Positions 36,743-49,679 of a DNA stretch of 64,000 bases are shown piece after piece. A model generated the notes under the pieces. That model was given only the letters and a program-made list of their open reading frames with translations, did not search any database and had not been told where the DNA came from. This DNA is from Absidia repens. Its lineage: Eukaryota; Mucoromycota; Mucoromycetes; Mucorales; Cunninghamellaceae. The DNA lies in contig MCGE01000009.1 in NCBI GenBank assembly GCA_002105175.1, forward strand, positions 1,302,001 to 1,366,000, read 5' to 3'. Within the stretch, counting starts at the first letter, position 1. Each line of letters begins with the position of its first letter. The position numbers and the translations under genes are program-made.

Positions 36743-37710
36743 ATGACTATTACTCGTTATCATAAAACCCCAACATCCATTCATTCTCTTTTGAATCCAG
36801 AACCATCCTCGAACAAAAGGCCTAATCTTCGAGTTAAAACGACAACAGAAGGTAATAGAATAGTTTGAGCACATTTACGTATACCATCATTATCTAAAGT
36901 ATTATACTGTATTTATATTAGCTGTACCCAACAATAACAGCAACAACAATGGAAGACCCAAGCGGAAAAGAATAACACCTGAACAATTTCGTACACTATC
37001 TGATTTCTTTAATCAAACTGATACACCCAACCATGACCTCCGTGACAAGATATCTAAATTATTGAATATGACCAATAGAGAAGTTCAGGTAAGAATGTAA
37101 AAAGGCTCGGATCACTCTAATGCGGTATGCATGTGATTTAATCAACAAAAAAGATTATTGTATATCATATCAATATTATATTATATATTTAATATACATA
37201 AAAAAAAGTGTCAGTAAAGAGGGATTGGTTTTTATTTTATTTTTATTTTCTTTTTTTTACTAAACTTGACGATACATATGAAAATAGGTTTGGTTTCAAA
37301 ATAGGCGGGCAAAAGCCAATCGTATCAAGTTACAAGAACAACAAAAACGACAACAAGATTATTTTCATAAAGGCATCATTTTGTACAACCATAACAATTA
37401 CATATCATCGGACCAACCACTTTTTTCATCCCCACCTCAATCACCCCCATCTCTTCGACCTACAAGTTTATGCGACAGCCCAACTTCAACTATAATTGAT
37501 TCTCCTATTACTCATTACCCTGATCTTCCTTTACATATGTCTCCGATTGATATTTTAGCTACAGCTGCTGAATATGTTCAAAGGTGTGATCAAGAAAAAG
37601 AGCAACAACAGCAGCAACAACAACAGCAACAACAATATTCTTCTCCATCATCAGCATCTTATTCTTTACCTTCGCCCACATCCTCAACATCATGGCGTCC
37701 TTGGATTTAA
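36743..37710 (+). CDS. Homeobox transcription factor (232 aa)
   Basis: Sequence-specific nuclear DNA-binding protein. Exons 36743-36851, 36922-37088 and 37288-37710; 232 residues. The homeodomain lies near residues 53-112: basic arm RPKRKRITPEQF, helices 1-2 (LSDFFNQTDTPNHDLRDKIS), and recognition helix REVQVWFQNRRAKANR, with an intron between Q and V of EVQVWFQN. Its length is that of a canonical homeodomain without the TALE three-residue loop extension. The C-terminal half is Pro/Ser-rich, with a Gln run ([11 protein letters not shown] near residue 200), typical of a transactivation region. Targets cannot be inferred. It diverges from the histidine kinase across a short promoter, which may couple their expression. 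Confidence 0.93.
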
Positions 37711-38084
37711 GCTCCATATTTGTTTTGCATGAACTTTAAAAAAAAAAAAAAAAAACATCATCATTTTTTTTTATCGTTTGTACATTTTTAACCCTTTTAT
37801 CACTTTTTTTCTAACGATATCTCCTTTTTGAATAAAAAATCATTTTGTTATATTCTTTTCTTTTCAAATCATATTAGCTTACCATGACAATTACTTATAT
37901 TACTGTATCATCTATATGACAGATCACAAAAATATTCTACGGAGCCTCCTGGGATTCTATTTTTGGTTAAGGCGGCGCCCCTAACCCATTTTTTGTCGAA
38001 ATCATATCATAGCCCTCGATTTTTTTTTTTCTTGATCTTTTTTTTTTTTTTTTTTTCCACTCTTCTCCTTTGTCCTTTTTTGAA
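37711..38084. other. Intergenic, homeobox 3' and UPF0658 5' region
   Basis: Contains a poly(A)-type GAATAAAAAAT near 37,830 and T tracts (38,021-38,030 and 38,039-38,056) just before the next start codon. Confidence 0.5.
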
Positions 38085-39691
38085 ATGTATAAATGTCACT
38101 CACCAGATGCCCTTCGTCGGATCGCTCAAGTGGCTGTAAGTCAATATTATCGAAAAAATTCATGATTCACTGACTTCTATGAAAACTTACTCTTATTAGT
38201 GGACAAGAATCACCCAAACAAAATACACCTGTAGTTATATTGCGCTTATTGTAGTTTCCACCTTTGTTGGACTTATATTACAAGGACTCATTGCAGGTTT
38301 ACACTCACAGGCTTTGACTACTTTACAAGATCTATATGTCAAATCCGGCGGCGATCTATCTCAACTCAACTCACCATTAAGCTGGAACCAGCCTGGTCAA
38401 TCGAATCCATATCTTCTAGCCTTGGTGGACCTCAAACGACTCAAGGACGAAAACATATTTTTTGTATTACTGAGACTGTTTTATGTTTTTTTGGGTATTG
38501 ATGCTGTAAGTGAAAAACAACTTGGAAGACGGTAGAACGGGAAACTGACTGGCTGACCTATGCTCTTTGTTATTTTTATTATTTTTATAGATTGTACGAC
38601 AATCCGTGATTCAACTTGTGGCTCATACGGCTTTGGAATTGATGAGTGTGATCTTTGCTGCGACGCAACTTTATGAAACGCATGTTTGCAGAGCTTTGGT
38701 GCAGGATTCAATGGACCCTAGTGTGTTTGATTCTGCAATTCACTTGTCCATTGCTGTGATTGTCATTCTTTCTGTATTTACTTTGGTTTTGGCGTATCTA
38801 TGCAAAATCCTTCGACAAGAAATTGGTTGGAATACCTACAAAAGGCTGGGGGCTGATCAAGATCAAAAACGTAAGGCAGAGCTTGGTTTTAAAAAATAAT
38901 TAGTATTTTCTTCTCATACTCTGTTTGATTTATTATACAGAACGATTTCGGCTGGCCCAGTTGTTTTTGTTAGTGCTCAAGTTGGATGCTTTCTTTCATC
39001 TTGTCTTCTCCGTCTTCTTTCTAGTGGTGATGACTCAAGAATACATTTTTGCTCGTGGTCCTTCCTTTGTAGTATGGTATATCTTTCACTTGCTGGTTAC
39101 CCTTTTACAAATACCCTGCTTCCTTATTGCTCGTCGAGGCGTGACTCAAGAAAAACCTGGTGCTATGAATCTATATATTGTTCTTCAGGTCATTTTTGTA
39201 GTGGACTTCTTCATCATACTACAACAAACTGCAACATCATGGGCCTACTGGGCGTTGGCTGGTAATATTTTTTTATGATCCACTCGTGCTTATGTCTAAC
39301 TGTCCGTTCCTCATTTTCTCTAGTTTGTTTGGCTATTATACTCTGTATTGTTACGGTGGTATTGACGATTTATGCGAAACGAAACTTTAACATGGGCCTA
39401 CTTATACACAGTAAGTCGGAGAGGAATGATGTGGATTGATAACGTTATCGTGGCTCTCATACATACCTTCGTTTTTGCATAGTGAAACATTTGATGGACG
39501 ATGAAGATATATTAAAAAATGAACACAAACTGGGAACAACAAGTCAACGAAACTCCTGGCTTATTGACGATGACATTGAACATGATTTTGTGTCAACAGC
39601 ACCGGAAGCTAGAGCAGATCCATCTACCAACAAACACATCATAGAAGATTCAAACAAAGTTTTGATGGAATCGAACCACGGCCAATATTAA
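38085..39691 (+). CDS. Multi-pass membrane protein, UPF0658 (Golgi) type (417 aa)
   Basis: Exons 38085-38135, 38200-38505, 38591-38870, 38941-39261, 39324-39410 and 39483-39691; 417 residues. About seven or eight hydrophobic helices. The centre reads GWNTYKRLGADQDQ followed by RLAQLFLLVLKLDAFFHLVFSV, matching the G-x-IYKK-GAD...LKFD-FFF-FSxQF pattern of the fungal UPF0658 Golgi-membrane family. Also typical are the N-terminal helix after a short basic segment and the helix preceded by LRLFYVFLGIDAIVRQ. The C-terminal ~75 residues are cytosolic and acidic. Biochemical role unknown. All exon junctions keep frame. Confidence 0.82.
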
Positions 39692-40349
39692 TTTGTATAC
39701 GTGTATATATCCCCCTTAGTGTTAAATCATACCTTAGTTTATATTATCTCCTCATCCTCATCGATGACCCATCTTCTTTAGCTTCATATTCTTGTACATT
39801 ACATTCTTTTATTCTTATCCAGTCATTCTTTCCTCTCATTCTCCATCTCTTATTTATTTTTTATGACTATTTATATTGATGCCAATTATACAAATAAACA
39901 ATTATTTTGATATAGACATGCCGATACTTTTACAATTTTTGACGGTGTTTAAAATGCTGTTGTTGATTGTTGGTTTTTTGACTTGCATGAAAGAAAGGCG
40001 TTATTAAACATTAATTTGGTGCTATTGTATTTTGTTGAAGAATTAGGAAGCGTTTCATAGCAATCGATCTAGAGCTGTCCAACCAGTCATTTGACCTGAG
40101 GGATGAGAGGGAGTGGTCATAGATAAGAGTGCTTTATAGGGGTCGGCAACACACATAGCACGACCTAGATTTATAGATATAATTAACCGAAGAGGAATAT
40201 GGCTATCATTGATAGTAAGCGATTTAGAATTTTGAGCCAGTTCGCTTAGGATGGCAATAGTAGGTGAACTAGTAAGCAAGTGTTTGACAGGTTATTCTCA
40301 AAATAGTTACGATAGCTACATTGATCATTATTCGATAAGTCAGGAGATT
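39692..40349. other. Intergenic, no gene seen
   Basis: 3' UTR of the membrane protein gene with ACAAATAAAC near 39,889, then AT-rich DNA up to repeat D. Confidence 0.5.
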
Positions 40350-40938
40350 GCATATTTATTGAAACATATTGATAGATACTAAAAACTATTGGTGACGGGT
40401 CTCATTGTTATAAGCGATTCAGTGGAAAGATCTATCAAGGAAAGCATGAGGGGGAGGACTAATGTGAGATTTAAAGAACAGTCAACATTAATCTAAAGGG
40501 ACAATTATAAAAAGGGAGCTCATATACTGTACACTTCCTCAGAAAGACTGAACAGACCTCTATTCTTGAAGTATAACAATGATCGATACTAATCAATGAT
40601 CTATTGTACAAGACATGAGAGAGACTGATGAGACATTTTTCATTGAAGCAAGTAAAAAGTGAGATATTTTATTCAGTTGTAGATGCAAACTAGAGGCAAA
40701 CTAACACTAAAACTAAGCTTATCATGGCTTCAAGAAGCTTTTTAATGGTGGGCCCTGAATTCAGATGAAAGGGTTTCCCCATGCATCTTGTAATCCCTAA
40801 GCTGAAAATCCTTCTAATCTATTCCTGACAATAATCTAAGCGCAACATGACTCCATAGAAGCTGAATGGTGAAGGGGAAAAAAAAAACGGAAGAAAGAAA
40901 GAGCGATAAAAAATATATGCGTTGGCGGCATTTAAAAT
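40350..40938 (-). repeat. Dispersed ~0.6-kb repeat, copy D
   Basis: Minus-strand copy. The core AGGGTTTCCCCATGCATCTT sits near 40,778-40,797, followed by TAATCCCTAAGCTGAAAATC. The head (GGCGGCATTTAAAA) is near 40,925. The block GATATTTTATTCAG near 40,661 corresponds to the conserved ATAAAATATG signal in plus-strand copies. Confidence 0.78.
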
Positions 40939-41533
40939 GTATTCTGCAAGCGCTTTATGGATGGATACGAAAAGGGAACCAGTTTTTTCTTTTTTTTATA
41001 CTACAAACAACACCATAAAATATCATACCATATTGGTTCTCTTTTAATGACAGTAACAGCAAACATTCAACTGTGGTGTTATGGCTGTTCTCTTCCCATG
41101 ATGATTTTGCATGCAAATTGAAGCAATTTGGCCAAGTTTATTATACCTCACCCCACTAGGATAGTTTCCCACTCTCTCACAATACATAAAGTAGATTATC
41201 TTTCTTTGATTGGATTAGTCTCTCCTACATCAAAGACTGATTCCTATTGTTTTGAAGTACCTGGACGTTTCAATTCTGATTTAATGATCATGCCGTTCCG
41301 AGATTTTCCAAATATAGAAATATATTTTTCCAAAGTGGAGGGGAGGGGGCGGTGGAGGGTGGTATGGGATGGATAGAAGTAAAATGCTGGTCTGGGGGCA
41401 TCTAATTGGTCCGGAAACCCAGTCTGTGTCCTTTTAGAGTTTTGCGCTTTTTAAAGATTTAAACATTATTGTTTCCCTTCTTTGTTCCTTTTCTTCATCT
41501 ACTTTTTTTTTTTAACATATACATATATCCAAT
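40939..41533. other. Intergenic, CCDC47-like upstream region
   Basis: Presumed promoter of the CCDC47-like gene with a T-rich run at 41,502-41,513 before the start. No other gene seen; short ORFs look random. Confidence 0.5.
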
Positions 41534-43169
41534 ATGGCGAGTCGGTCCTTTATATATTTTGTCGCTTCATTTATGACCGCCATGGCTGTTGAAGAAAAGC
41601 AAGGCTGTAAGTTACTCGCAAAATTATTATACCGCTGTCTTTGTTTAACGCTCTTGTATCCATTGCCTAGCGATTGTAACACCTGCCAGCATCCCTCTTC
41701 GACGTAAGTAGACACCATCTCTTAACGAGAGCTTATCACGAGGCGACTCACTTTGTTTGTACTTCGCCTTCGTAGCTTTGCAATGGATTGACTTTACGAC
41801 TGAATTCGCGATCGTCGGCTTCTTGTTACTATACGTGGTTGTTTGGTGGCAAGGTTCACGTACTAACCGTGATATCGCATCCAAATGGTAACAAAGAAAT
41901 ATATCTCTCAGTATATGAAAATTCAAGGATGACTAATCCGCTGTGTTCTAATAGGACGAATATCAATGTGGGGTACCTTACTGATCAATTCGCATTGGTG
42001 GGAAATAAAACGACTAATGACAAACCCTCTTTGGTGAAGGATGGCCCTGCAGATTACCTGATGTATACATCTGGTCGTCGATATATTCAGTTCGGTCATT
42101 GGTGGATCAAGGTAACAATACAAAATATCCTATGATGAATGTGGGGGCATCTTGCTTATCTTTCTTCATCAATCTCGTTAGCTCAAACCTCGAAACGATC
42201 CTGTGTCACGACTCACCTCTGCTATGTTTTCTTTGTTTGGTTGGACAAAGTCGCTCAAGGATCGTGTGGTAAGGAAAGAGTAGTGGTTAAAAGACATTGT
42301 ATTGGTACCTAACACGATCATTGAATTTTGACGTTTGTTAGGAAGTTACATTGACTTTGGACAAGGAATCCAAAAAGAAATTTGTATTCGCTATATTGAA
42401 TACGTCGATTGCCAAGGAAACACATGAAAAGCGATTTGATCTTGTAGGTGTAAAAAAAAAAGGCGACCATAAACTGGAAATGGATGGAAGAAGATTCACC
42501 AAAGTAACCAACTCTGTCTTTTTTTATTAACATAGTCCAAAATGACCAAGATTGCCTCTGCGAATGTGCCTTCCAATTTGGTGGTCTATACTGAATCACA
42601 AAAGCTTGCGGAACTGTTACTTGGGGGAAAATCTGGCGATATCTTACGTCAGTCCTCTGGTCTAGAATCCTTGATTATTACTTACTTGCCTGATTATGAA
42701 CCTGAACGATTAAATACTGACAAGGACTTGAAACTGACACTGATCTATGATATGAATGACACCAAGTCTTCTTCTTTGGTGGAGCTTCCATGTGCACTTG
42801 CTGACACTGTGGGCAGTTTGAATCTCACTGCTGATGTAAGTACATTACCCCTTCCCCTATTCTCTCCCTTTTCTTTTCTTTTTTAGAGCAAAGTAACATT
42901 GGCGAGATATTGACTACTTTTGTTTTTTTCTTGAAAAAAAATAGGTGACGACGAAATTGGATAAGAACATAGCTGAATTACGCAAAATCTTTGCCAAACG
43001 GGAAGCTGAAGATCGTGCTGAAGAAATCGCCAAAAAGAAGGCCGAAGCCAAACGTGCACAAGATGACCGTCTCAAGAAACTTAGTCCATCGGAGCAAAGA
43101 AAACACGACGAAAAGGAACGCAATCGGGAAAAGAAGAAGGAAATGAAAAAACGCACCAAACGTGCATAA
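41534..43169 (+). CDS. CCDC47-like ER membrane protein (DUF1682 type, 362 aa)
   Basis: Animal CCDC47 is an ER protein of the PAT/multipass-translocon complex that helps insert membrane proteins and influences calcium homeostasis. Exons 41534-41606, 41671-41703, 41776-41887, 41955-42111, 42182-42268, 42342-42443, 42536-42835 and 42945-43169; 362 residues. A short N-terminus precedes one membrane helix (FAIVGFLLLYVVVWW) and the conserved RTNRDIASKW. The globular part includes FALVG, DGPADYLMYTSGRRYIQ and SLFGWTKSL. The last ~75 residues form a charged coiled coil (AEEIAKKKAEAKRAQDDRLK, then LSPSEQRKHDEKERNREKKK) as at the C-terminus of CCDC47. There is no obvious cleavable signal peptide before the helix. 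The second exon is only 33 nt. Confidence 0.88.
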
Positions 43170-43695
43170 CAATCAAGAGACAATGGTTCAGACGAAGTGA
43201 ATATGCGTAGTTAATCATAGTATAGATATATTTTGGTATATATTATTTTATTTGTATATTTGGTTTTTGTTATTTATGTATTAGTATTATGAAATAAAAT
43301 GTCGGCAAGTTTTATACACATATACAAATGTGGACTTGATATTTATGGGATTTGAAGGATGTATAAGGTGAACTGGGTGTCAATGAAAGTGTATAGAGTG
43401 GAGCGAATACAATCAAAGAAGGGATCGATAGAATTGAAAAGAATATATCAAATAGGTCATATACTGATTGCTGTCGTGGAGAACGAAACTACTTTTTGCG
43501 GTAAATAGACAAAATTGCTGGCAAATAGTATCATTACACTGATGTCAGTTGGCGATATCAGGTGCAGAATGAAAATAGGGGAAGGGTGAATAGTGGTGTT
43601 GCAGGGGACTGATGCACGGTAGGACACTAAAAAGACGTCTACAATAACAATTTTTATACTATCTAATGGGTCAAAATATGGTGAATAAAAATAAC
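43170..43695. other. Intergenic, no gene seen
   Basis: CCDC47-like 3' UTR with GAAATAAAATG near 43,291, then AT-rich DNA up to repeat E. Confidence 0.5.
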
Positions 43696-44369
43696 AAATT
43701 TTATTGAAGCAATATTGTACACACTCAACTAAAGGCGTGGGGCTCCTTATGTCAAGAGATCTAAAGGAGAGCAGATGAGGGAAGTGCAGATGAGGGAGAC
43801 TAGAGGGATATCCGAAAATATTAAGTACTAATGTAAATGGACTACTGTAAAATGGGTGCTAATATACTGTATAGTACAAGTCATAAGCAAGATCGAAGTA
43901 TATCCTTTGTTGAATCTAAACAGGTCAACACCAATCAAAACGGGTTGTTTGTAAAAAAAAAAAAAGCCAAAGAAAAAAGATAAAAAATACAAAAATGATT
44001 TATTGCACAAACATGAGAGAAGTTAATGGGACATTTTTCATTGAAGCAAGTAAAAAGAGACATGTTTTATTGATATATAGATACAAACTATGGACAAACT
44101 AATATTAAACTAAGCTAATGAAGACTCTAATTAGCCAGCTAATGGTGTTCTCGAATCCTAGATCCAAAATGAAAGGGTTTCCACATGCATCTTGTAATCC
44201 CTTATTTAAAAACCCTTCTAAACTAGTCCTGACAGTAATCTAAGTCCACCATAACCCCACTGAAGCTACAATTGTGAAGAATTAAAGACAGGAAAAAAGG
44301 AAAGAGAGAAAGAGAGCGAAAAAATAAAGAGCAGGCGTAAATAAAAATCATGTGGGCGGAATTTGAATG
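43696..44369 (-). repeat. Dispersed ~0.6-kb repeat, copy E
   Basis: Minus-strand copy, about 670 bp. It shows TTTTATTGAAGCAA at its left end, GGGACATTTTTCATTGAAGC near 44,029, AGGGTTTCCACATGCATCTT near 44,174, CTTCTAAACTAGTCCTGACA near 44,214, and ends ATGTGGGCGGAATTTGAA. This is one of the best preserved copies. Confidence 0.82.
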
Positions 44370-45479
44370 TATTTTTTTTGTCTCCTGTGAGGATTTGGTT
44401 TGCTTCTCCCTTCCCCTATTTCCTTTTTGTTTTCCGGGGGGAGGTTTTTCACAACTGTCAACGCCATTCAACATCATCGATATGTTGGTTTTCTTGTAAT
44501 GATGGCTTCGGACTCACCATGCAGCCATTCGCCCTAGTTTGGCTTACCACTTCACTATATAATAGTTTGTCATTCTTTCGTATGTAGAGTAGCTTACCTT
44601 CTTGATTGGAATTGTTTATATCACGTTATGTTTATTCTACAAGGTACCTTCATCCCACGCACCCCTAATCGTTTCGCCTTAAAGGCGTGCAGTGACACAA
44701 TTATTTTCACGAGTTTAATTTAGTTTACCATAGTTTATATCTACATCTGAAAAAAAATTGGTCTTGTTTCTTTCCCTTTATATCGTCTCATACGTTTAGT
44801 TTGTTTTATCAATTGGGTATGGTTAACTCCTTCCTGCACACTGCACATTACATGTGCGTATATTGTATTTACATTTTTATTCATGATTGGATTGTTGGGT
44901 TAAAGCTAATGAAGCTTCACAAAAAAAAAAAAAAAAGAGAAGTCAGGTATCATGTAGATAGTTTGAATGTTTGGAAATAAATGGTAGTAAAGTTTGTTTG
45001 GTTAAAATTATAACAGTTTTTTTGTACGGCATTGATTTTTATCACAGCATAGTATGGTACAATGTCACCAATTTATGTAAATGGGACAGTGATTATACAT
45101 CAGTTATTTCTCCTATACCAAACGAATACCTCCCCTTACTAAAAATGAACGAAAGGCTCCTTGGACCAAAAAAAATACACTCTAATCGTCAAAACTTGAA
45201 TTCCTAGCTGTATGCGAAAAAATTTCCCGGAAAAAAAAGGCAACAAGCTCAGATACAATTACAATAAGATCATCATAATTCTTACTGAATCCTGGAATAG
45301 AGGCAAAAAACCGAAATATGTGAATGGCTGGCTACACAGTACTCAACCAGTAAAACACACCCCCTCAAAAAAGTTCCGATCATCCATCAAGTGATATAAA
45401 AGGCCACCCTGTCACGGCTTCACAATAAGAGAAAGTATTACTATCAACTTTGTCATCACCTCGTTTTTTATATACTGAG
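44370..45479. other. Intergenic, no gene seen
   Basis: AT-rich. The right end should hold the promoter of the secreted Asp-rich protein. ORFs at 44,971-45,394 have no protein-like features. Confidence 0.5.
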
Positions 45480-46610
45480 ATGCGTTTCACACTTGCTCTT
45501 ATTTCTTCCGCATTGTTAGCTACTGCTATGGCAGCTCCTACTGCTCCAAGCAACTCTGACGGCGAATCCAAGGTGGCCACCACAACCACCTCATCTCCTT
45601 TGGATTACGGTCTCAACTTCCAAACCTTCAACTGGGCTACTAAGGATGGTAAAACTAATGTCGATCGCTCATTCACCTTGGATTTGACTGAACCTGCCTC
45701 TTTCCAAATTACTGACTACAAATTGGGTAAAAAAAAAAAAAAATACCGGACTTTTAAAATTAAACTGCATGAATTTTATTAATGCCTTTGCTTCCCCCCA
45801 TTTTTTTTTTTCTACCTAACTTTGACAGGTGGTGATATGTATGAAGTTTCCGACAATGGAAAAGTGATTGGTATGACCAATGCCTCCAACGGCACTGCAG
45901 AAGCATTTGCTGAAACCCCTGAAGAAGCAGTTGCTGACAAGCGATTCAGCCGAGGAGAATTCAACCTTGCTAAAGGTCACCACGAAATCACCATCAATGT
46001 CCATAACTCACCTTATAGCGTTGGATCTGGAGCTGTCCGAGTGGTGAAGAAATTACAAGCTTTGTATGGCAAAGATCATGATGATGACGATGATGACGAT
46101 CATGATGATAAAGATTACGATGATGATGATGACGAAGACTGGGAAGATGACAAGGATTGGGAAGATGATGACGATTATGAAGACGACTGGGAAGAAGATA
46201 ACCACCACGAACACAAAGGAAAGGGTGGAAAGCACAACAAGAAGAAGGTCGTCTATGTTTATCGTACCATCCCCTGTGAATGCAAGACCGAACCAACAAC
46301 CATTGATCCCCCTCTTGTTGACCCCGAAGAAAAAGGTGGACGAGAACTCCGCCCTATTGACCCCACCACTTCTTATTCCCGCAAGGAAACCTTAATGGAA
46401 GTGATCATCGACTTCTTCAGTGATTACCACTCTCACCGACGTAACATCAAGAGCAAGCATAGATCTGTCTTTGACAACGTTGTCAGTGTTATGACCTCTG
46501 GACATGACGACCTCAGAACCGCTATCCACTCTGATATCCGCGATCTTCTCAGTGACAAGATGTCCCATATCAACGCCAAACTCCCCGTTCTTCGTATGGC
46601 CAGAGCATGA
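45480..46610 (+). CDS. Secreted Asp-rich protein (342 aa), unknown function
   Basis: Exons 45480-45726 and 45829-46610. I chose the ATG at 45,480 over an in-frame ATG ten codons upstream because it begins a clear signal peptide (MRFTLALISSALLATAMA, likely cut before APTAPS). Residues ~40-190 look like a compact beta-rich domain (FTLDLTEPASFQITDYKLGG, YEVSDNGKVIG, HHEITINVHNS). There follows an extreme acidic segment (46,075-46,200) of Asp runs and WEDD repeats, then a basic patch (HKGKGGKHNKKK) and a single CEC motif. The C-terminal ~80 residues are mixed-charge and helical. The acidic block could bind divalent cations or be surface-exposed. I do not recognise the family. No GPI-like tail or other membrane helix. 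Confidence 0.82.
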
Positions 46611-47213
46611 AAGAATTCTTTAGATCTACCACCTCTCCATCACCATTAGTATATCATTCTCATTTTATTCTATTATTATTATTTTGCGCTAACAAATTCT
46701 GATCTAATGGAATCAGTAGTCCTTTATTAATCTTACGTAAATAAAAAAAAAGTTCAAGACTACCTTCAAACCAAAACAAATATTTTATTAATTAAATTAA
46801 TAATCAACCAGTGGCTTGACTGCCATTATCGTAATTCCTTGACATCCAAGAAAATCGTGGTGTTTTAACATGATCCAATACAGGAAGCATTTGAAATGCC
46901 GACTTTTTTGTGTTGGCAGGTACCACATTACTCATCACTAAAAACTTAAGGACGACTAAATCCTTTACTCCATTTAATTATACATGCATATTACATGCAC
47001 TCTGTTTATTTGTAATCCCATCGATGAATCTATCTTCCTTGTCTTATTTGTCATCACATTACATTGGCAGAAGAATTACGCCTGCGAATTTTGCTTTTTA
47101 AATTTCAGTGTCCGATTTTATTTTTTCCCTTCAAAAAAGGACGCGGCTATTTTCTCAACTCTCTTTTTTCTTCTTCTTTATTATACTATTCCATCAAAAA
47201 TAAATAAATAATC
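46611..47213. other. Intergenic, no gene seen
   Basis: 3' region of the secreted protein gene and promoter of the quinone oxidoreductase, the latter with TTTTTTCTTCTTC-type pyrimidine runs. Nothing else recognised. Confidence 0.5.
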
Positions 47214-48905
47214 ATGCGCGCTGTACTTATTAAACAACCTGGTAAGTTATCTTCATTCAAATTCAATCAAGTTTTTGCTCTGAAAAAAGACTCATATCAA
47301 TATTGGCCCGAATGAATTGAATAGGTGATGCACAACAGCTATACATTGGTGAATACCCTACACCTACTCCCAGTGAAACCCAAGTTCTTATCAAGGTAGG
47401 TAGCTGTTTTTATACATATAGATATATATCTTTTGAAAGGATCTGGTTTTGGGAAAGAAAAGGAAAAAAAAAAACCCCCCTCCCATGATGACTAATACCT
47501 CCTCATTTGCTGTCCTGTAGATCAAGTCTTTCTGTTTGAACCGTATGGACATTGTCCAAAGACAAGGTCACTATCCTCCTCCTCCAGGTGCCAGTGAATT
47601 ACTGGGTGTGGAAGTATCTGGAGTGATTGAATCAGTAGGAAGTAGCGGTAAGTACAAGCCAAAAGGATGCCATTATTACCTAGTGCAACAGCTGACAAAT
47701 CAAAACTCGCATTGATCTCCCTCTCTAGTAACCAAGTTCAAACAAGGCGATGAAGTGTTTGGATTGATGGGTGGTGGTGGCTATGCTGAGGTAAGCAAGG
47801 CAACAAGAAACATATAGTCATTTTTATTCAAGAGACATTAGTGAACTGAATCTTTTTTTTTTCGTGTAGTACGCTGTCATGGAGGAAAGACTGGTGATGC
47901 CCAAACCTAAAGAAATCACTTTTGAACAAGCTGCTGCTATTCCTGAAACTTGGTTTACTGCTTATCAAGCTCTTTTCCTTGTTAGTGAATTGAAAAAGGG
48001 TGAAGATGTCTTGATTCATGCTGGTGCATCTGGTGTTGGTATTGCCGCTATTCAACTTGCAAAGGAAGCTGGCGCGTAAGTAAAACAATATTGTGACACA
48101 CAGGAGGTTTGAGCAACTGATCCCTAATTTTCTTTTCTCCTCATATAGCAATCGCATCTTCATCACTGCAGGTACAGACGAAAAGGTCAAGTTCTGTAAA
48201 ACACTTGGTGCTACCCATGGAATCAATTACAAGACCGAAAACTGGGCTGAAATTGTAAGTAATCAGGGAGCAAGGGGGGGGGGAGGCAGAGTCGCGATGG
48301 TCATTTGATTACATTTTTTTTTATCTCTAATTATATTCCAATCTTGTCATTTACTGATTTTTTAGATCGCTAAAGAAACATCTGGGAAAGGGGTAAATGT
48401 CATTGTGGACTTTATTGGGAAAAACTACTTTGCCAACAATATCGAAACATTGGGATTGGATGGTCGTATGGTGATTTTGGCCTTTATGAGCGGTAAGAAC
48501 GAAGCAAAACATAACAAAAACAGACCTATTCGTATCTCAAACCTTTGTAACTTCCTTCATTGTAGGTGCACAAGTGGATGGAGTTAACCTTGGTCCCATT
48601 CTTAGAAAGCGACTTCGAGTAAGTAAACTACCGTAGAACATACCTGAGCCCTTTTCTATCTCTAATATAAGAAACTCCATTTTATTTAGATCCAAGGCTC
48701 TACTTTACGAAGCCGATCTGTTGAATATCAAGCTCATTTACGTGAAGAGGTGTACAATCATGCTATCAAGGGACACTTTGGATGCGCCAATGGAAAATTC
48801 AAGATTTTTATTGACAGCGTTTACGATTGGAAGGATATCATCAAGGCCACGGAACATATGGAAGCCAATAAATCCATGGGCAAGATTGTCGTCAATGTAT
48901 CTTAA
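47214..48905 (+). CDS. NADPH quinone oxidoreductase, PIG3 type (331 aa)
   Basis: Zinc-free MDR-family enzyme reducing quinones with NADPH. Nine exons: 47214-47241, 47325-47395, 47521-47647, 47729-47790, 47870-48075, 48149-48254, 48366-48492, 48566-48618 and 48690-48905; 331 residues, matching human PIG3/TP53I3 (332). It begins MRAVLIKQPGD. Other landmarks: NRMDIVQRQGHYPPPPGASE (quinone oxidoreductase signature), LGVEVSG, AAIPETWFTAYQ, the cofactor loop HAGASGVGIAAIQLA, IVDFIGKNY, and STLRSRSVEYQAHL near the end, typical of the PIG3 subgroup. No catalytic-zinc Cys/His set, so an alcohol dehydrogenase role is unlikely. Very intron-rich for a 1-kb coding region. A CAATAAAA signal follows near 48,980. 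Confidence 0.93.
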
Positions 48906-49679
48906 TTAATTCCGATTGCGATCACTAGCTACTAGTCATTAGTTATTAGTTATTAGTTTTATAGTTATATTTGCCTTTGTCAATAAAAAAAACATTCTAT
49001 TTTACTAGCACCCTTCATTATGTTGGTTCTCTGTAATTGTATTTATATATTTATATATACTGGCTTTGTCCTGTCATTGTCAATAAAATAGACATATTTT
49101 ATTATTGCATCGCTCGTCATTCTTTTGATTGACTATTTTATGCAGTTGAATATATCTTAACTTAATGGGTATGAAAACTGCGTTGAATTAAGACCAATCG
49201 TACGATATATTCATTATTATCGTAGTTATTTTTCTTTTTTTTTCAGTTTCAATTTTTTAAAGTGAATAAACGCTCTGTCGTTCTACCGAAGCTCAGTAGT
49301 TTTGCTGGGTGTCAGGGACTGTCCTAGAATCCACAACTGGCATTGGTATCGAGTTGCTAAGATGCTTTTATTATTATACAAGGCGTAAAGAAAATAGCGA
49401 ACTGTCTATATACAATGTGTCAAGTATATGATTGCGGAAAAAGTAATATATTATGTTAGCTGCTTTGATGGATGCACGCCCTTCGTTAATTAATATGATA
49501 ATAGAACATGACAAGAGTCACGTTTAATATTAAGTAACCTACGACCGCCAATCAGTCACTGGAAACTCTATATCAAAAGTAGTCATAGAAGGTTCAAAGG
49601 TAATTGAAAGACACTCACAAAACCCTTATAATAGGTCCACTATTTGCATAGATATAGGTCAAATGATAGTTACAAATGT
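48906..49679. other. Intergenic, no gene seen
   Basis: 3' region of the oxidoreductase with two CAATAAAA signals (near 48,980 and 49,081), then AT-rich DNA up to repeat F. Confidence 0.5.

Noticed and set aside
46053..46299. Minus-strand His- and Val/Ile-rich frames opposite the acidic block
   Set aside because: Direct by-products of the GAT/GAC repeats in the secreted-protein gene.
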